Below, one piece after another: positions 52,832 to 61,098 of a stretch of 64,000 bases of DNA. Below the pieces are notes generated by a model. The model saw nothing but the letters and a program-made list of their open reading frames with translations, searched no databases and was not told the origin of the DNA. The position numbers and the translations under genes are program-made. Source of the DNA: Pseudomonadota bacterium. Its GTDB lineage: Bacteria > Pseudomonadota > Alphaproteobacteria > Dongiales > Dongiaceae. The stretch is taken from positions 186,001 to 250,000 of the forward strand of contig JAJYUT010000003.1 in the NCBI GenBank assembly GCA_021792365.1. The letters run 5' to 3'. Within the stretch, counting starts at the first letter, position 1, and the number at the start of each line of letters is the position of its first letter.

Positions 52832-53896
52832 CTAGACCGGAGCCCCGCTCGGCGCTGCTGTCAGCCCATTCGCCTCTGCGTCCATTTCTGCGATCGCCTC
52901 GGCCACGGCATGCGCCTTCTCCATCTCGCCGAGCTCGACGAACACCTGATGAGCCTCGTCGTAAAGGCTCCGGGCCCACGCCAGGTTAGCGGCGTTGCCG
53001 GCCTCCGGTCGCCCTAGATCGTCCGGCATGTTGCGAAGGCAATTCGCCTTGTTCGCGATGGTGTTGGCGTACTCGGCCGGCATGGTTCGGCGAGTCCGCA
53101 CCTTCAATGCCTCGTCATATGCTTCGAGCGCCCGCAGGCTGTTTTCGACAAAGTGTCGGCTCGCCGCGTACTGCAGCGCATTCCCGAGATTGTTCTGCAG
53201 CATGGCATATTCGACCGGGTGGTCGACGAGGGTGACGGCCTTCAGCCCCTCCTCGAAGCATTGCACCGCCAGCGCCTCACGCAGCTTGCCGCGCTCGCCA
53301 TCGAACGGCATCGACAAGAAGGCGGTGGCCAGATTGTTCTGCAGTAGCACGAACTCCAGCGGATAACGCTTGGCGTCGAACACCCGCAAGGCGCGTTGGT
53401 AGGCCGCAACCGCATCCGCGATGCGCGCCCTGCCGGCGGGGGCGAGGCACTGCAGGACGAGCCCGAGATTCATCTCCGCTTCCGCTAGCTCTTCCGGCGA
53501 GCCCAGCTGTCCGAGTACTGGTATCGCTTCTTCGAACGATTTCCGGGCCCGCTCCAGTTCCTCCACTCCCCCACCCGGGAGCGCCTGAAGCGCCGTGGCT
53601 TGCCGCGCGGTCACCCGGGTGCGCAGCAGAAGGTCGTCCGTAGGACAGGCGAGGAGAGCTTCCTCGTAGAGCCTGATGGCTGCCGGCAGATGGTCCGGCG
53701 TCTTGGGCCGAACCTGCAGGCTCATCGCCAGTTCCATCAGCAGTTCGGCCCTTTCGCCTGAAGTGATCGTCGGATCGCCGGCCGTAGCAAGAGCGGCGCG
53801 CACCAGCTCTTCAACACGGCCTGTGGAGGTTGCGCGCGCCGGCTCAAATCGGTGGTGCATATCGTGCGCGGCGGATTCCGTACTCATCCAACCCAC
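52832..53896 (-). CDS. Tetratricopeptide-repeat protein of the hydrogenase operon
   Basis: A 354-residue helical repeat protein without a signal peptide. TPR-like units include AIRLYEEALLACPTDDLLL, AEAEMNLGLVLQCL, VAAYQRALRVFD, FVLLQNNLATAFLSM, CFEEGLKAVTL, YAMLQNNLGNALQYA and ALEAYDEALKVRTR. The repeated QNNLGNA pattern is like eukaryotic-type long TPRs. GTG (53896) and ATG (53887) are both possible starts; AAAGG precedes the GTG. It probably serves as a scaffold for hydrogenase assembly, an inference from conservation of TPR genes in group 2a clusters. Confidence 0.85.
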   Translation of the reverse strand: MGWMSTESAAHDMHHRFEPARATSTGRVEELVRAALATAGDPTITSGERAELLMELAMSLQVRPKTPDHLPAAIRLYEEALLACPTDDLLLRTRVTARQATALQALPGGGVEELERARKSFEEAIPVLGQLGSPEELAEAEMNLGLVLQCLAPAGRARIADAVAAYQRALRVFDAKRYPLEFVLLQNNLATAFLSMPFDGERGKLREALAVQCFEEGLKAVTLVDHPVEYAMLQNNLGNALQYAASRHFVENSLRALEAYDEALKVRTRRTMPAEYANTIANKANCLRNMPDDLGRPEAGNAANLAWARSLYDEAHQVFVELGEMEKAHAVAEAIAEMDAEANGLTAAPSGAPV

Positions 53897-53905
53897 TGTA
53901 CCTTT

Positions 53906-54430
53906 CTAGCTTGCTGCAGATGCTGCCTCGGACCTTGGAGACACGTGTCGCCGCGCCAATTGCTGGATGCGCTCCGCGACGCGAGCTGCTGCAGCCGCGA
54001 CGTCCGGCGTCAGCCCGATTCCGAACTCCACCGAGCCAGCTTCCACCAGGAACACAGTGACCGCGGCGGGAAAGGTCTCGCCCAACAGACGTCGCCCGGC
54101 GAACAGCGCATGATTCCATCGGAAATCATGCAGGGTCAGCGAGGGACCATGCTTGCTTTCCAGCTCGGCTCCCGGCGCCTCGAAAATCGCGCCCGGCTCG
54201 GCGCCGGACCGGCAAGCATCGACGATGATCAGCCGATCGCACCCGCGCGCCGCGAACATGACGGCCATGCCATCGGTACCCGCATCCAGCAGCCGCACGC
54301 CGGGACTTTGTGCAAGGCCGGAAGCCGATAGTATGCGGATGACCTCGGGTCCAAGCCCATCATCCGTTCGTCCGAGATTGCCGCAGCCGATCACGGCAAT
54401 CATGGCAGCGTATTCATTGTCGCACGCCAT
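53906..54430 (-). CDS. hupD: Hydrogenase maturation protease (HupD/HycI family)
   Basis: A 174-residue endopeptidase. The nickel-sensing N-terminal motif AVIGCGNLGRTDDGLGPEVI, LLDAGTDGMAVMF and LIIVDACRSG match the M52 family. It removes the C-terminal peptide of the large subunit after nickel insertion. The predicted cut in HupL would be after the His of CTVHAHD. An alternative start at Met10 (54403) would begin right at the motif. Confidence 0.9.
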   Translation of the reverse strand: MACDNEYAAMIAVIGCGNLGRTDDGLGPEVIRILSASGLAQSPGVRLLDAGTDGMAVMFAARGCDRLIIVDACRSGAEPGAIFEAPGAELESKHGPSLTLHDFRWNHALFAGRRLLGETFPAAVTVFLVEAGSVEFGIGLTPDVAAAAARVAERIQQLARRHVSPRSEAASAAS

Positions 54431-54454
54431 GGCGGCTCCACCGGCTCGGATCGC

Positions 54455-54766
54455 CTACATGCGCCAGAGCCGACAATACCAGTCGGGCTCGACAGGCACA
54501 GCCAGTTCAGGCAGGTCGCACCACTTACGATTGGCGAGATAGTAGATGCAGTCAGCGCATTTCCAGTTCTCTGGGCCGTATGGATGATCCAAGAACCCCG
54601 CAATGACCAGCTTTCCCCTGATGTCGTCGGGGTCTAGCGCGCGCAAAGCCTCGGCAATCCGAAAGAACTCTTTCTCCGTCGGCGGGAATGGTTCGACCGT
54701 CGTTTGCAAACCCGTCGCCAGCATGCGTCGCATTCTTTCCAGCAGCTCCTGATGGTTCTCACTCAT
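54455..54766 (-). CDS. HiPIP-like small cysteine protein of the hydrogenase operon
   Basis: A 103-residue protein without a signal peptide. The C-terminal 36 residues have four cysteines in CADCIYYLANRKWC, then PELAVPVEPDWYCRLW. This spacing (C-x2-C-x2-Y, C, then V-x4-W-x-C-x2-W) resembles the cluster-binding region of high-potential iron-sulfur proteins, which usually carry a Tat signal. The rest is helical with no known domain. The ATG at 54766 follows GAGGTG; a GTG at 54778 would overlap the hupL stop. Lying between hupL and hupD, it could be an electron acceptor or accessory subunit. The HiPIP reading is mine and untested. Confidence 0.6.
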   Translation of the reverse strand: MSENHQELLERMRRMLATGLQTTVEPFPPTEKEFFRIAEALRALDPDDIRGKLVIAGFLDHPYGPENWKCADCIYYLANRKWCDLPELAVPVEPDWYCRLWRM

Positions 54767-54774
54767 GAGACACC

Positions 54775-56373
54775 TCACGCAGTGCGAAAGCGAGCGAGTT
54801 CTTCACCAGTCCGAGCGTCGTGCGCATGCACCGTGCACACTAGGCACGAGTCATACGAGCGGCAGACATGCCCAACTTCCACCGGGTCGTGCGAATCGGC
54901 GATCGGCGCCCCAATCAGCGCTTCTTCAATCGGTCCGCGCTCACCGCTTGCGGATCGCGGTCCGACGTTCCAGGTGGTCGGGGCTACGATCTGATAGTTC
55001 TTGATCCGGCCGTCCTGAATGTCGATCCAGTGGCACAGCGCGCCGCGAACCGCTTCGGTCGCACCCCACCCGCGCCCGTCTCGCTCCTGTGGTTTGATGT
55101 ACCATACATCCTTCAGGCGGAATTCACGCAGAATCCGCTCGGCCTGCCGATAAAGTCCGACGACCTCGTGCATGCGTGCAAACTGTCGCAACATCACGCT
55201 CGCGCCGCCCAGCCGCCGGAACATATCCAGCACCAGCGGATCGTGGTGCTGCCAAGCTTCACCGTGACTGCCGCCCAGGACAAGCTGCCGCGCAAGCGGG
55301 CCGGCCTCCAGCCGCCCCGCCGACACGTGAACGGGGGCCGTCGACCAAGAGTATCGGCTGGCAAAGTCGGGCGGGGCGCCGTTTCTGGGCGTTGTGATCC
55401 GCTCGAATGGATGAAGCCCATCGGGCTCCTCGTACCAGGCGTGAGCCACATCCTCGCGTATCATCATGTGGTCCATCGGGCCGTGGGTGTCCGCTAGGGC
55501 ATCGTAAACGCCGCCTTTCATCCACAAGGCGGCCGCGCGGCCTTCCATGGTAGGCTTGGTGTACTTGTCTTCGTGGGGCAGATATCCGTACGAGAAGTAG
55601 CGGCCGTGGCCGCGGCCATATCGGTCAAGACCGATATCTCGCGACATTCTCCAGAACAGGCCCAGGTCGGAATTTGCGTGCTCAGGCCGCTCGTCAAGCC
55701 AATTCATGAAGTCATCGTAGCACCTGACCTGCTCATATCGTTCCATGGAGCAGCCAAGCCAGATCGGCTCGATCCAACTACGACGTATTTGCTCCAAAAT
55801 CGACCAGGCGCGGGTCACATCGGTCAAGGTCGGCGCGCACATGACGCCGCCCGGAACCATGTAGCTGGAGTGCGGCCACTGCCCGCCGAAAAGAGCGTAG
55901 ATCTCGACCGGGCGGCCGGAAATCAGCACGCCGAGTTCGTAGTGCTTGCCCGTGAAGGGTGACCAACGCCGTACCGCTTCCTGATAGAAGCGCGATGCCG
56001 CATAATTCTTGTTGGTGAAATCTATGATGAACAACGCGTAAAAATGGCGCGCGATACTCTGCAGGCTTTCGGCGATCTGCCCAAGATTGCGGGCGAGGAC
56101 CGCATTCCTCGGAACCTCGGTTCCCCAGGCCGTGTCGAGCGCCCACGCGGCGCAAGTCAAGTGTGAGGCGCCGCAGATTCCGCACGCCCTCGGGGTAACG
56201 ATCAGCCCCGCCTGGGGATCCTTGTCCCGCAAGATGATCTCGAACCCGCGGAACAGGGCGGCCTGGGTCCAAGCATTCACGACGACGCCATCCTGAATGT
56301 CGACGCGAACGTCTAGGTCGCCCTCGACCCTGCCGACCGGCGAAATGTCCAACGTCTGGGTGACGCTTGCCAT
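54775..56373 (-). CDS. hupL: Group 2a [NiFe] hydrogenase large subunit (HupL/HucL)
   Basis: A 532-residue catalytic subunit. The two nickel-binding CxxC motifs are TPRACGICGASH near residue 60 and DSCLVCTVHAHD near the C-terminus. The tail AHDARTGEELARFRTA after the last His is the peptide removed by the maturation protease. The sequence style (SPVGRVEGDLDVRV, ESLQSIARHFYALF, NYQIVAPTTWNVGPRS) follows cyanobacterial HupL and mycobacterial HucL. It begins 2 bases after hupS. The frame is open upstream, but the ATG at 56373 (MASVTQTLDISPVGRVEG) is the family start. Confidence 0.95.
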   Translation of the reverse strand: MASVTQTLDISPVGRVEGDLDVRVDIQDGVVVNAWTQAALFRGFEIILRDKDPQAGLIVTPRACGICGASHLTCAAWALDTAWGTEVPRNAVLARNLGQIAESLQSIARHFYALFIIDFTNKNYAASRFYQEAVRRWSPFTGKHYELGVLISGRPVEIYALFGGQWPHSSYMVPGGVMCAPTLTDVTRAWSILEQIRRSWIEPIWLGCSMERYEQVRCYDDFMNWLDERPEHANSDLGLFWRMSRDIGLDRYGRGHGRYFSYGYLPHEDKYTKPTMEGRAAALWMKGGVYDALADTHGPMDHMMIREDVAHAWYEEPDGLHPFERITTPRNGAPPDFASRYSWSTAPVHVSAGRLEAGPLARQLVLGGSHGEAWQHHDPLVLDMFRRLGGASVMLRQFARMHEVVGLYRQAERILREFRLKDVWYIKPQERDGRGWGATEAVRGALCHWIDIQDGRIKNYQIVAPTTWNVGPRSASGERGPIEEALIGAPIADSHDPVEVGHVCRSYDSCLVCTVHAHDARTGEELARFRTA

Positions 56374-56375
56374 GA

Positions 56376-57338
56376 TCAGACGAGGAAAATGTCGTCTTCC
56401 ACCCAACGCGGTGCCGCCGCCTTTGCGACGGCCATCATTTTTACATAACCCATTTTCTCGATCCCCGTTGGTAGCGTGCGTGGCACGCCCATTAACGTCT
56501 GTGTCTTGAAAACGGTTCCGGGGGCCAAGTCTGCATGGGGGAATTCCGGCTCGGTGCAGCCAATGCAGGGCATACCTGCACGGGTCTTCGAGGATTGCCG
56601 GTTCCAAAGGATGCGGTTGCAGGGCGAATGGGTCATCGGACCGCGGCATCCCAAGTCGTAGAACAGGCAGCCCTTGCGCTGCCCGAACTCTGTGGCGGAG
56701 ACCTTGTAGGCAAAATGCATGTTCCGGGTGCACCCGGTCTGCGTAAAGGTGCTGAAGAAGGTCTTCGGCCGCTGCAGGTCATCGAGGGCGATGTCTTGGG
56801 CGCGCCCGGTCGCGACCGCCACAAGGATCTGCGTAATCCAGTCCGGATGAGCGGGGCATCCCGGCACGTTGATCACGGGGAGGCCCGCTTTTGAGCGATA
56901 GTCCGCACCGAGGAAGCCACCGCGGTCGCGCTTGAGGTATTGCAGTCCCATACTGTCGGTCGGGTTAGGCGGAGTCGCTGGTATCCCGCCCCAAGTGGCG
57001 CAATCGCCGATCGCGATCGTATAGTTCGCAACAGCGGTCAATGCCCGAACCCACTCCTGCATGGGACGGCCGGCAAACCGGTTCCACTCCCCCGTACCAT
57101 TGGGAGCTCGGATCACAGTGCCTTCGAACACAAGAATATCGAGCGGCCGCCGGCCAGCGATCAGGTCTTGAAGCAACTCGTGTAGGCGCTCGCCCAGCTC
57201 CATGCCGAGGGAGGGGTGCCAAAGTACGTTGATCCCGAAATCGGTGACCAAGTCGCAGACGCCCGGCTCCTCGGCGTTGAGGAAGGACATCGTATTACCT
57301 GAACACGCACCGCCCTGAAGCCAGAGGAGATTGGCCAT
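56376..57338 (-). CDS. hupS: Group 2a [NiFe] hydrogenase small subunit (HupS/HucS)
   Basis: A 320-residue Fe-S subunit, the same length as cyanobacterial HupS. It starts with MANLLWLQGGACSGNTMSFL, the proximal-cluster region, followed by AIGDCATWGGIPA, NVPGCPAHPDW, FTQTGCTRNMHF, LGCRGPMTHSPCNR and GMPCIGCTEPEFP for the Fe-S clusters. There is no Tat signal or C-terminal membrane anchor, so the enzyme faces the cytoplasm. An ATG at 57365 lies upstream in frame, but 57338 matches the family and has GGAG before it. It is the first gene of the operon. The group 2a class includes enzymes that oxidise hydrogen at very low levels. Confidence 0.95.
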   Translation of the reverse strand: MANLLWLQGGACSGNTMSFLNAEEPGVCDLVTDFGINVLWHPSLGMELGERLHELLQDLIAGRRPLDILVFEGTVIRAPNGTGEWNRFAGRPMQEWVRALTAVANYTIAIGDCATWGGIPATPPNPTDSMGLQYLKRDRGGFLGADYRSKAGLPVINVPGCPAHPDWITQILVAVATGRAQDIALDDLQRPKTFFSTFTQTGCTRNMHFAYKVSATEFGQRKGCLFYDLGCRGPMTHSPCNRILWNRQSSKTRAGMPCIGCTEPEFPHADLAPGTVFKTQTLMGVPRTLPTGIEKMGYVKMMAVAKAAAPRWVEDDIFLV

Positions 57339-57557
57339 TCGCTCCAACCAAGCTGTTAGTGACATATAGCCAGAAAACTAGGCTTGGCACCATAGCAGCG
57401 CTCATCTTAGAGCCACCACTCGGGAACGAACAAGGTTATACCAGGGTTCATTAACCGCTCGTGGTGGGATGATGGCGCGCCGGGGACTCTTATGTTGCAC
57501 CGTGCCAGGAAGCTCTGCCTGAGTACGCAACCAGCGTAACGGATAACACGCCCTATC

Positions 57558-57956
57558 ATGTCAGAGCCTCGCCCCACAGTCCTGGTCGTCGAAGACGAGT
57601 TCCTCATCCGGGAGTGGACCGCAGACTATCTAGCCGAATCAGGGTTCACCGTGCATTCGGTCGGGGATGTTCAGGAGGCGATCCGGCTTCTCGGATCGCG
57701 CACGCAAGTCGACCTAGTCTTCACAGATATCACGCTGCCTGGAGGGGTGAGTGGTTTCGATCTCGTACAGTGGATCCGTGAAAACCAACCGGGACTGCCC
57801 GTCGTCCTGACGTCCGGCGGTCACAACGCAACCAAGGCAGCTGAGGTTTGTGCGGACCTGCCTTTCGTCTCGAAGCCCTACGACTTGTCGGATCTGGCGC
57901 GAAGGTTTCGCGCGCTGCTCACCAAAGGCACTCTGATGCCTACTCGCCCGAAATAG
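57558..57956 (+). CDS. Single-domain response regulator (REC)
   Basis: A 132-residue receiver domain with nothing attached. Phosphorylation-site residues are visible: VLVVEDEFLIREW (acidic pair), LVFTDITLPGGVSGFDL (phosphoacceptor Asp), VLTSGG (Thr/Ser) and FVSKPYDL (Lys). This short type commonly partners with HWE kinases in alphaproteobacteria. It diverges from hupS with about 220 bases between starts; HWE kinase genes lie at 42620 and 61099. Confidence 0.88.
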   Translation: MSEPRPTVLVVEDEFLIREWTADYLAESGFTVHSVGDVQEAIRLLGSRTQVDLVFTDITLPGGVSGFDLVQWIRENQPGLPVVLTSGGHNATKAAEVCADLPFVSKPYDLSDLARRFRALLTKGTLMPTRPK

Positions 57957-58480
57957 CGGGAGGTCATCCGGCGCCTGGCGCCGTAGAAAGCGGAGGCATG
58001 TTCCTGGGAACCATCGCAATCACCCTAGTCACGACACCATCATACTTCCGGCGCTGACCGCTCTTGAGATCACATGCCAATCCCGACCCCTGCCCGACTC
58101 CGATAGCCCGGATAGCCGATTGCTTGGGCCGCCGAGGAAATGCTGCGCCGGCGCCTAGGGCCGAAGTTCGATCGGCGCATGCCGCAATGGATCGGAGCGG
58201 CTAGTCTCTGGTTGCGATGTCTTGAGTATGGCCGCCCGCTGGCTTGAAGCGCTTCAGAAGATCGGCTGTTCTCCATCTGGATTGAGCGAGTCGGCCACGG
58301 CGGCGGTTCGGGATGATTACATATGACGGCTACTATCTTGAGGCGGCGATAGCCAGTTGCACGTCTGCATGGTCGCCGCCAATTGGCTTGGCGAGCAGTT
58401 TTCATACTCATTCATAGGCAGCCCCCGGCCAAGCGCGCTGCAAAACCTCAGCGCACGCCGCTAAACGTCAACCATGGGGT
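57957..58480. other. Intergenic region before the insertion sequence, no confident gene
   Basis: No open frame here has the length, start site and residue pattern of a gene. The longest candidate, 113 codons on the minus strand (58070-58411), is low-complexity Arg/Ser-rich and has no ribosome site. The stretch ends at the insertion-sequence target site. Confidence 0.55.
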
Positions 58481-58511
58481 TTTTGGATCGGAATTAGTAG
58501 TTATGGGCTTG
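58481..58511. repeat. IS left end: target duplication and inverted repeat
   Basis: The 8-base target duplication ttttggat occupies 58481-58488. The 23-base terminal inverted repeat follows at 58489-58511, beginning cggaattagtagttatgg. It is identical, reversed, to 61059-61081. Confidence 0.95.
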
Positions 58512-58560
58512 ACGGGACTCGGAGCCTAAGGTAGTCTATTGGCATCCAAGGGGGGATGCC

Positions 58561-59436
58561 ATGAATTTGCTCACTATTTTCAAGCGGTTCCCAGATCAGG
58601 AAGCCTGCATTGAGTATCTTGAGAAGGTGCGGTGGAATCACAATCCACACTGCCCCCTCTGCGGAGCGGTTGACGTGGCGCGTAAGGCTGAGGGCGAGCG
58701 CATTGGTCGCTGGAATTGCCACGCCTGCACCGCAAGCTTCAATGTTCTGTCCAGAACCATCTTTGAGAAAACGCGCATCCCGCTTCAGAAATGGTTCTTG
58801 GCCATCGGCATCGTTGTGAACGCAAAAAAGAGCGTGTCTAGCTGCCAACTGGCCCGCGACCTCGACATGAACCAGAAGTCCGCGTGGTTCATGCAACAGC
58901 GCATCCGCGCCGCCATGCTTACGGAAGAGGGCGAGTTGTTGCAGGGCATTGTCGAGGCCGATGAAACCTATATCGGCGGCAAGCCGCGCAAGGGCAATCG
59001 TCGCGAAGATGACAAACCCTCGAAGAGAGGGCGCGGCACGAAGAAGAGCGCGATTGTCGGCGCAGTCGAGCGTGGTGGTCGCGTCATAGCCAAGGTTGCT
59101 GACGATCTGACTGCTAAGGGGCTTCTCCGTTTCCTGCGTTCTAACGTTGACCCGCAGGGGTCTATTTTGGTCACCGATGAGTTGGCAGCCTACAACGCCT
59201 CTTCGAGCGTTTATCGGCGCGCCGTAATCAATCATAGCGAATGCTATGCGGATGGAGAAACCCACACCAATTCAATCGAAGGCTTCTGGTCGCTTTTGAA
59301 GCGCGCTTGGTATGGCTCTCACCACCACTACTCCAAGAGATACATGTCGCTCTTTGTCGCGGAGTCTTGCTGGAAGTATAACCAGCGCCGCAACCAAGAT
59401 GCATTCTCGACCTTCGTGCGGGGATGCTTCGCATGA
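58561..59436 (+). CDS. IS1595-family transposase (ISXO2-like)
   Basis: A 291-residue transposase. The N-terminal zinc ribbon has CPLCG and CHACT (about residues 31-60), followed by a helical region and the ISXO2-type DDE core: first Asp in VEADETYIGGKPRK, second Asp in ILVTDELAAYNA, then HTNSIEGFWSLLKRAWYG for the final acidic residue. The ATG follows AAGGGGGG. Its stop overlaps the start of the passenger gene as ATGA. Confidence 0.93.
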   Translation: MNLLTIFKRFPDQEACIEYLEKVRWNHNPHCPLCGAVDVARKAEGERIGRWNCHACTASFNVLSRTIFEKTRIPLQKWFLAIGIVVNAKKSVSSCQLARDLDMNQKSAWFMQQRIRAAMLTEEGELLQGIVEADETYIGGKPRKGNRREDDKPSKRGRGTKKSAIVGAVERGGRVIAKVADDLTAKGLLRFLRSNVDPQGSILVTDELAAYNASSSVYRRAVINHSECYADGETHTNSIEGFWSLLKRAWYGSHHHYSKRYMSLFVAESCWKYNQRRNQDAFSTFVRGCFA

Positions 59437-61049
59437 ACAAACTCTACTACGGTGACTGCCTCACCATCATGCGCGACATGCCGATGGGCAGCGTGGACCT
59501 TGTTTATCTCGACCCGCCGTTCAATTCCAACCGCGACTACAACGCAATCTATAAGGATGAAACCGGCCGTCCGTTGCCGGATCAAATTGAAGCGTTCAAC
59601 GACCTCTGGGAGCTTTCAGAGGACCGCCAGCGCGCTATCAGGATGATGCCGGTTCTAATGCGTGACTATGGCATTGACGATGAGATCGTGGAGTTTTGGA
59701 AGATCTGGATGAACGCCCTGCGCAATACGCAGCCGAGCTTACTTGCCTACCTGTCTTACATGACCGAGCGTCTATTGCCGATGCGTTCCATCATAAAGCC
59801 AACCGGTTCGGTCTATCTGCACTGCGATCCAACCGCCTCACACTACATAAAGGTGATGATGGATAGCATTTTTGGACACGCCAATTTCGTCAATGAGATC
59901 ATCTGGAAGCGCTACGGCGCGCATAATGATGTTGGTCAGGGGTCAAAGCACTTCGGGCGGGTGCATGACACGATTCTCTTCTATTCCAGATCGGACAAGC
60001 GCACATGGAATCAACTCTATATGCCGTTGGACCCGAGCTATGTGGAAAGCACCTACAGAAGCGTTGATTCCGATGGACAGCGATTTACCACCACTCCGTT
60101 GACCGGCCCCGGTGGAGCGGCAAAGGGCAACCCTGTCTTTGAGTGGAAAGGGCATACGCGCGCTTGGAGATACAGCAAGGAGACAATGCAGCGACTCCAT
60201 GATGAGGGAAAGCTTCATTACTCCCGCACTGGATACGCTCGCCAGAAAATGTTTCTGAAAGACTCCAAGGGCGTTCCGGTCCAGTCAGTATGGACAGACA
60301 TCCCTTCCCTGGTCGGATCAAATAAGGAGCGGTTGGGCTATCCTACTCAAAAGCCTCTGGCGCTAATGAGGCGGATCATTGAGGCATCGACAAAGCCCGG
60401 CGACGTTGTTTTTGATCCCTTCTGCGGCTGTGCCACGACGATTGAAGCAGCTCACGCCCTCGGGCGGAAATGGATCGGAATTGACATCGCAATTCATGCG
60501 ATCAAGCGCGTTGCCAAGGTTAGGCTGGAAGATCGGCTTGGGCTTCGAGAGAACGTTGATTTTGTGATCGAAGGCGTCCCGCATACACTCGAAGGCGCTC
60601 AAGACTTGTGGGAGCGGGACAAGCATCAGTTCCAAAAGTGGGCCATCGAACAGATTGACGGCTTTGTTACATCCCGAAAAACGGCTGATGGCGGAATCGA
60701 TGGTCGCCTTTACTTCTCGGTTCCCGGTGAACGCGATCTGCAAAGCATGGTGATTGAGGTTAAGGGCGGAAAGAGCATCAATCCTACCGTGCTGCGGGAC
60801 CTTCGGGGCGTGCTTGAAAGAGAGCAGGCAATGATGGCGGGACTAATCATCATGGACGATCTGGGCACCAGAAAGATGGCAAACTTTCACCGGGAAATGG
60901 GAAGGGCCAATGATTTGGACATCAATGGCATCATGTATCCTCGGATGCAGATACTGACAGTCCCAGAAATTCTTGAAGGCAAGCGGTTCAAGACGCCTTC
61001 GGTTGCGAGAGGCCGGTCTGTTTCACAGCCGGCGCTCCCTCTAGGCTGA
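59433..61049 (+). CDS. DNA methyltransferase with C-terminal Mrr-like nuclease motif (IS passenger)
   Basis: A 538-residue protein. Catalytic motif IV is VDLVYLDPPFNSNRDYN near the N-terminus; the AdoMet-binding motif FDPFCGCATTIEAAHALGRKWIGIDI lies near residue 330, the order of beta-class N6-adenine/N4-cytosine methyltransferases. The C-terminal part has ADGGIDGRLYFS followed by MVIEVKGGKS, a D...ExK arrangement as in Mrr-type restriction nucleases. It could thus modify and cut DNA, or be a modification enzyme with a degenerate nuclease. The frame also offers an ATG at 59424. It is carried inside the insertion sequence. Confidence 0.88.
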   Translation: MNKLYYGDCLTIMRDMPMGSVDLVYLDPPFNSNRDYNAIYKDETGRPLPDQIEAFNDLWELSEDRQRAIRMMPVLMRDYGIDDEIVEFWKIWMNALRNTQPSLLAYLSYMTERLLPMRSIIKPTGSVYLHCDPTASHYIKVMMDSIFGHANFVNEIIWKRYGAHNDVGQGSKHFGRVHDTILFYSRSDKRTWNQLYMPLDPSYVESTYRSVDSDGQRFTTTPLTGPGGAAKGNPVFEWKGHTRAWRYSKETMQRLHDEGKLHYSRTGYARQKMFLKDSKGVPVQSVWTDIPSLVGSNKERLGYPTQKPLALMRRIIEASTKPGDVVFDPFCGCATTIEAAHALGRKWIGIDIAIHAIKRVAKVRLEDRLGLRENVDFVIEGVPHTLEGAQDLWERDKHQFQKWAIEQIDGFVTSRKTADGGIDGRLYFSVPGERDLQSMVIEVKGGKSINPTVLRDLRGVLEREQAMMAGLIIMDDLGTRKMANFHREMGRANDLDINGIMYPRMQILTVPEILEGKRFKTPSVARGRSVSQPALPLG

Positions 61050-61058
61050 TCGGAGCCG

Positions 61059-61089
61059 CAAGCCCATAACTACTAATTCCGTTTTGGAT
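61059..61089. repeat. IS right end: inverted repeat and target duplication
   Basis: The inverted repeat at 61059-61081 is the exact reverse complement of 58489-58511. The target duplication ttttggat follows at 61082-61089. Confidence 0.95.
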
Positions 61090-61098
61090 TGTCCTGGG

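Larger units (their letters stand above)
58489..61081 (+). mobile_element. IS1595-family insertion sequence with methyltransferase passenger
   Basis: A 2,593-base element bounded by perfect 23-base inverted repeats and flanked by a perfect 8-base target duplication (ttttggat at 58481-58488 and 61082-61089), the duplication length typical of IS1595. It encodes a transposase and, overlapping it by 4 bases, a DNA methyltransferase-nuclease passenger. Intact ends and target duplication point to a recent insertion. It landed between the end of a sensor kinase gene and an intergenic region, and disrupts no recognisable gene. Confidence 0.95.

Noticed and set aside
57378-57520. Sigma-54-type promoter between hupS and the response regulator
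   Set aside because: A forward ttggcac with GC 10 bases after GG, and a reverse ctggcacg, both match the -24 element, but neither has a proper TTGC -12 element, and the better one points away from hupS.
58070-58411. 113-codon minus-strand frame before the insertion sequence
   Set aside because: Arg/Ser-rich product without domain, no ribosome site and no relation to its neighbours.
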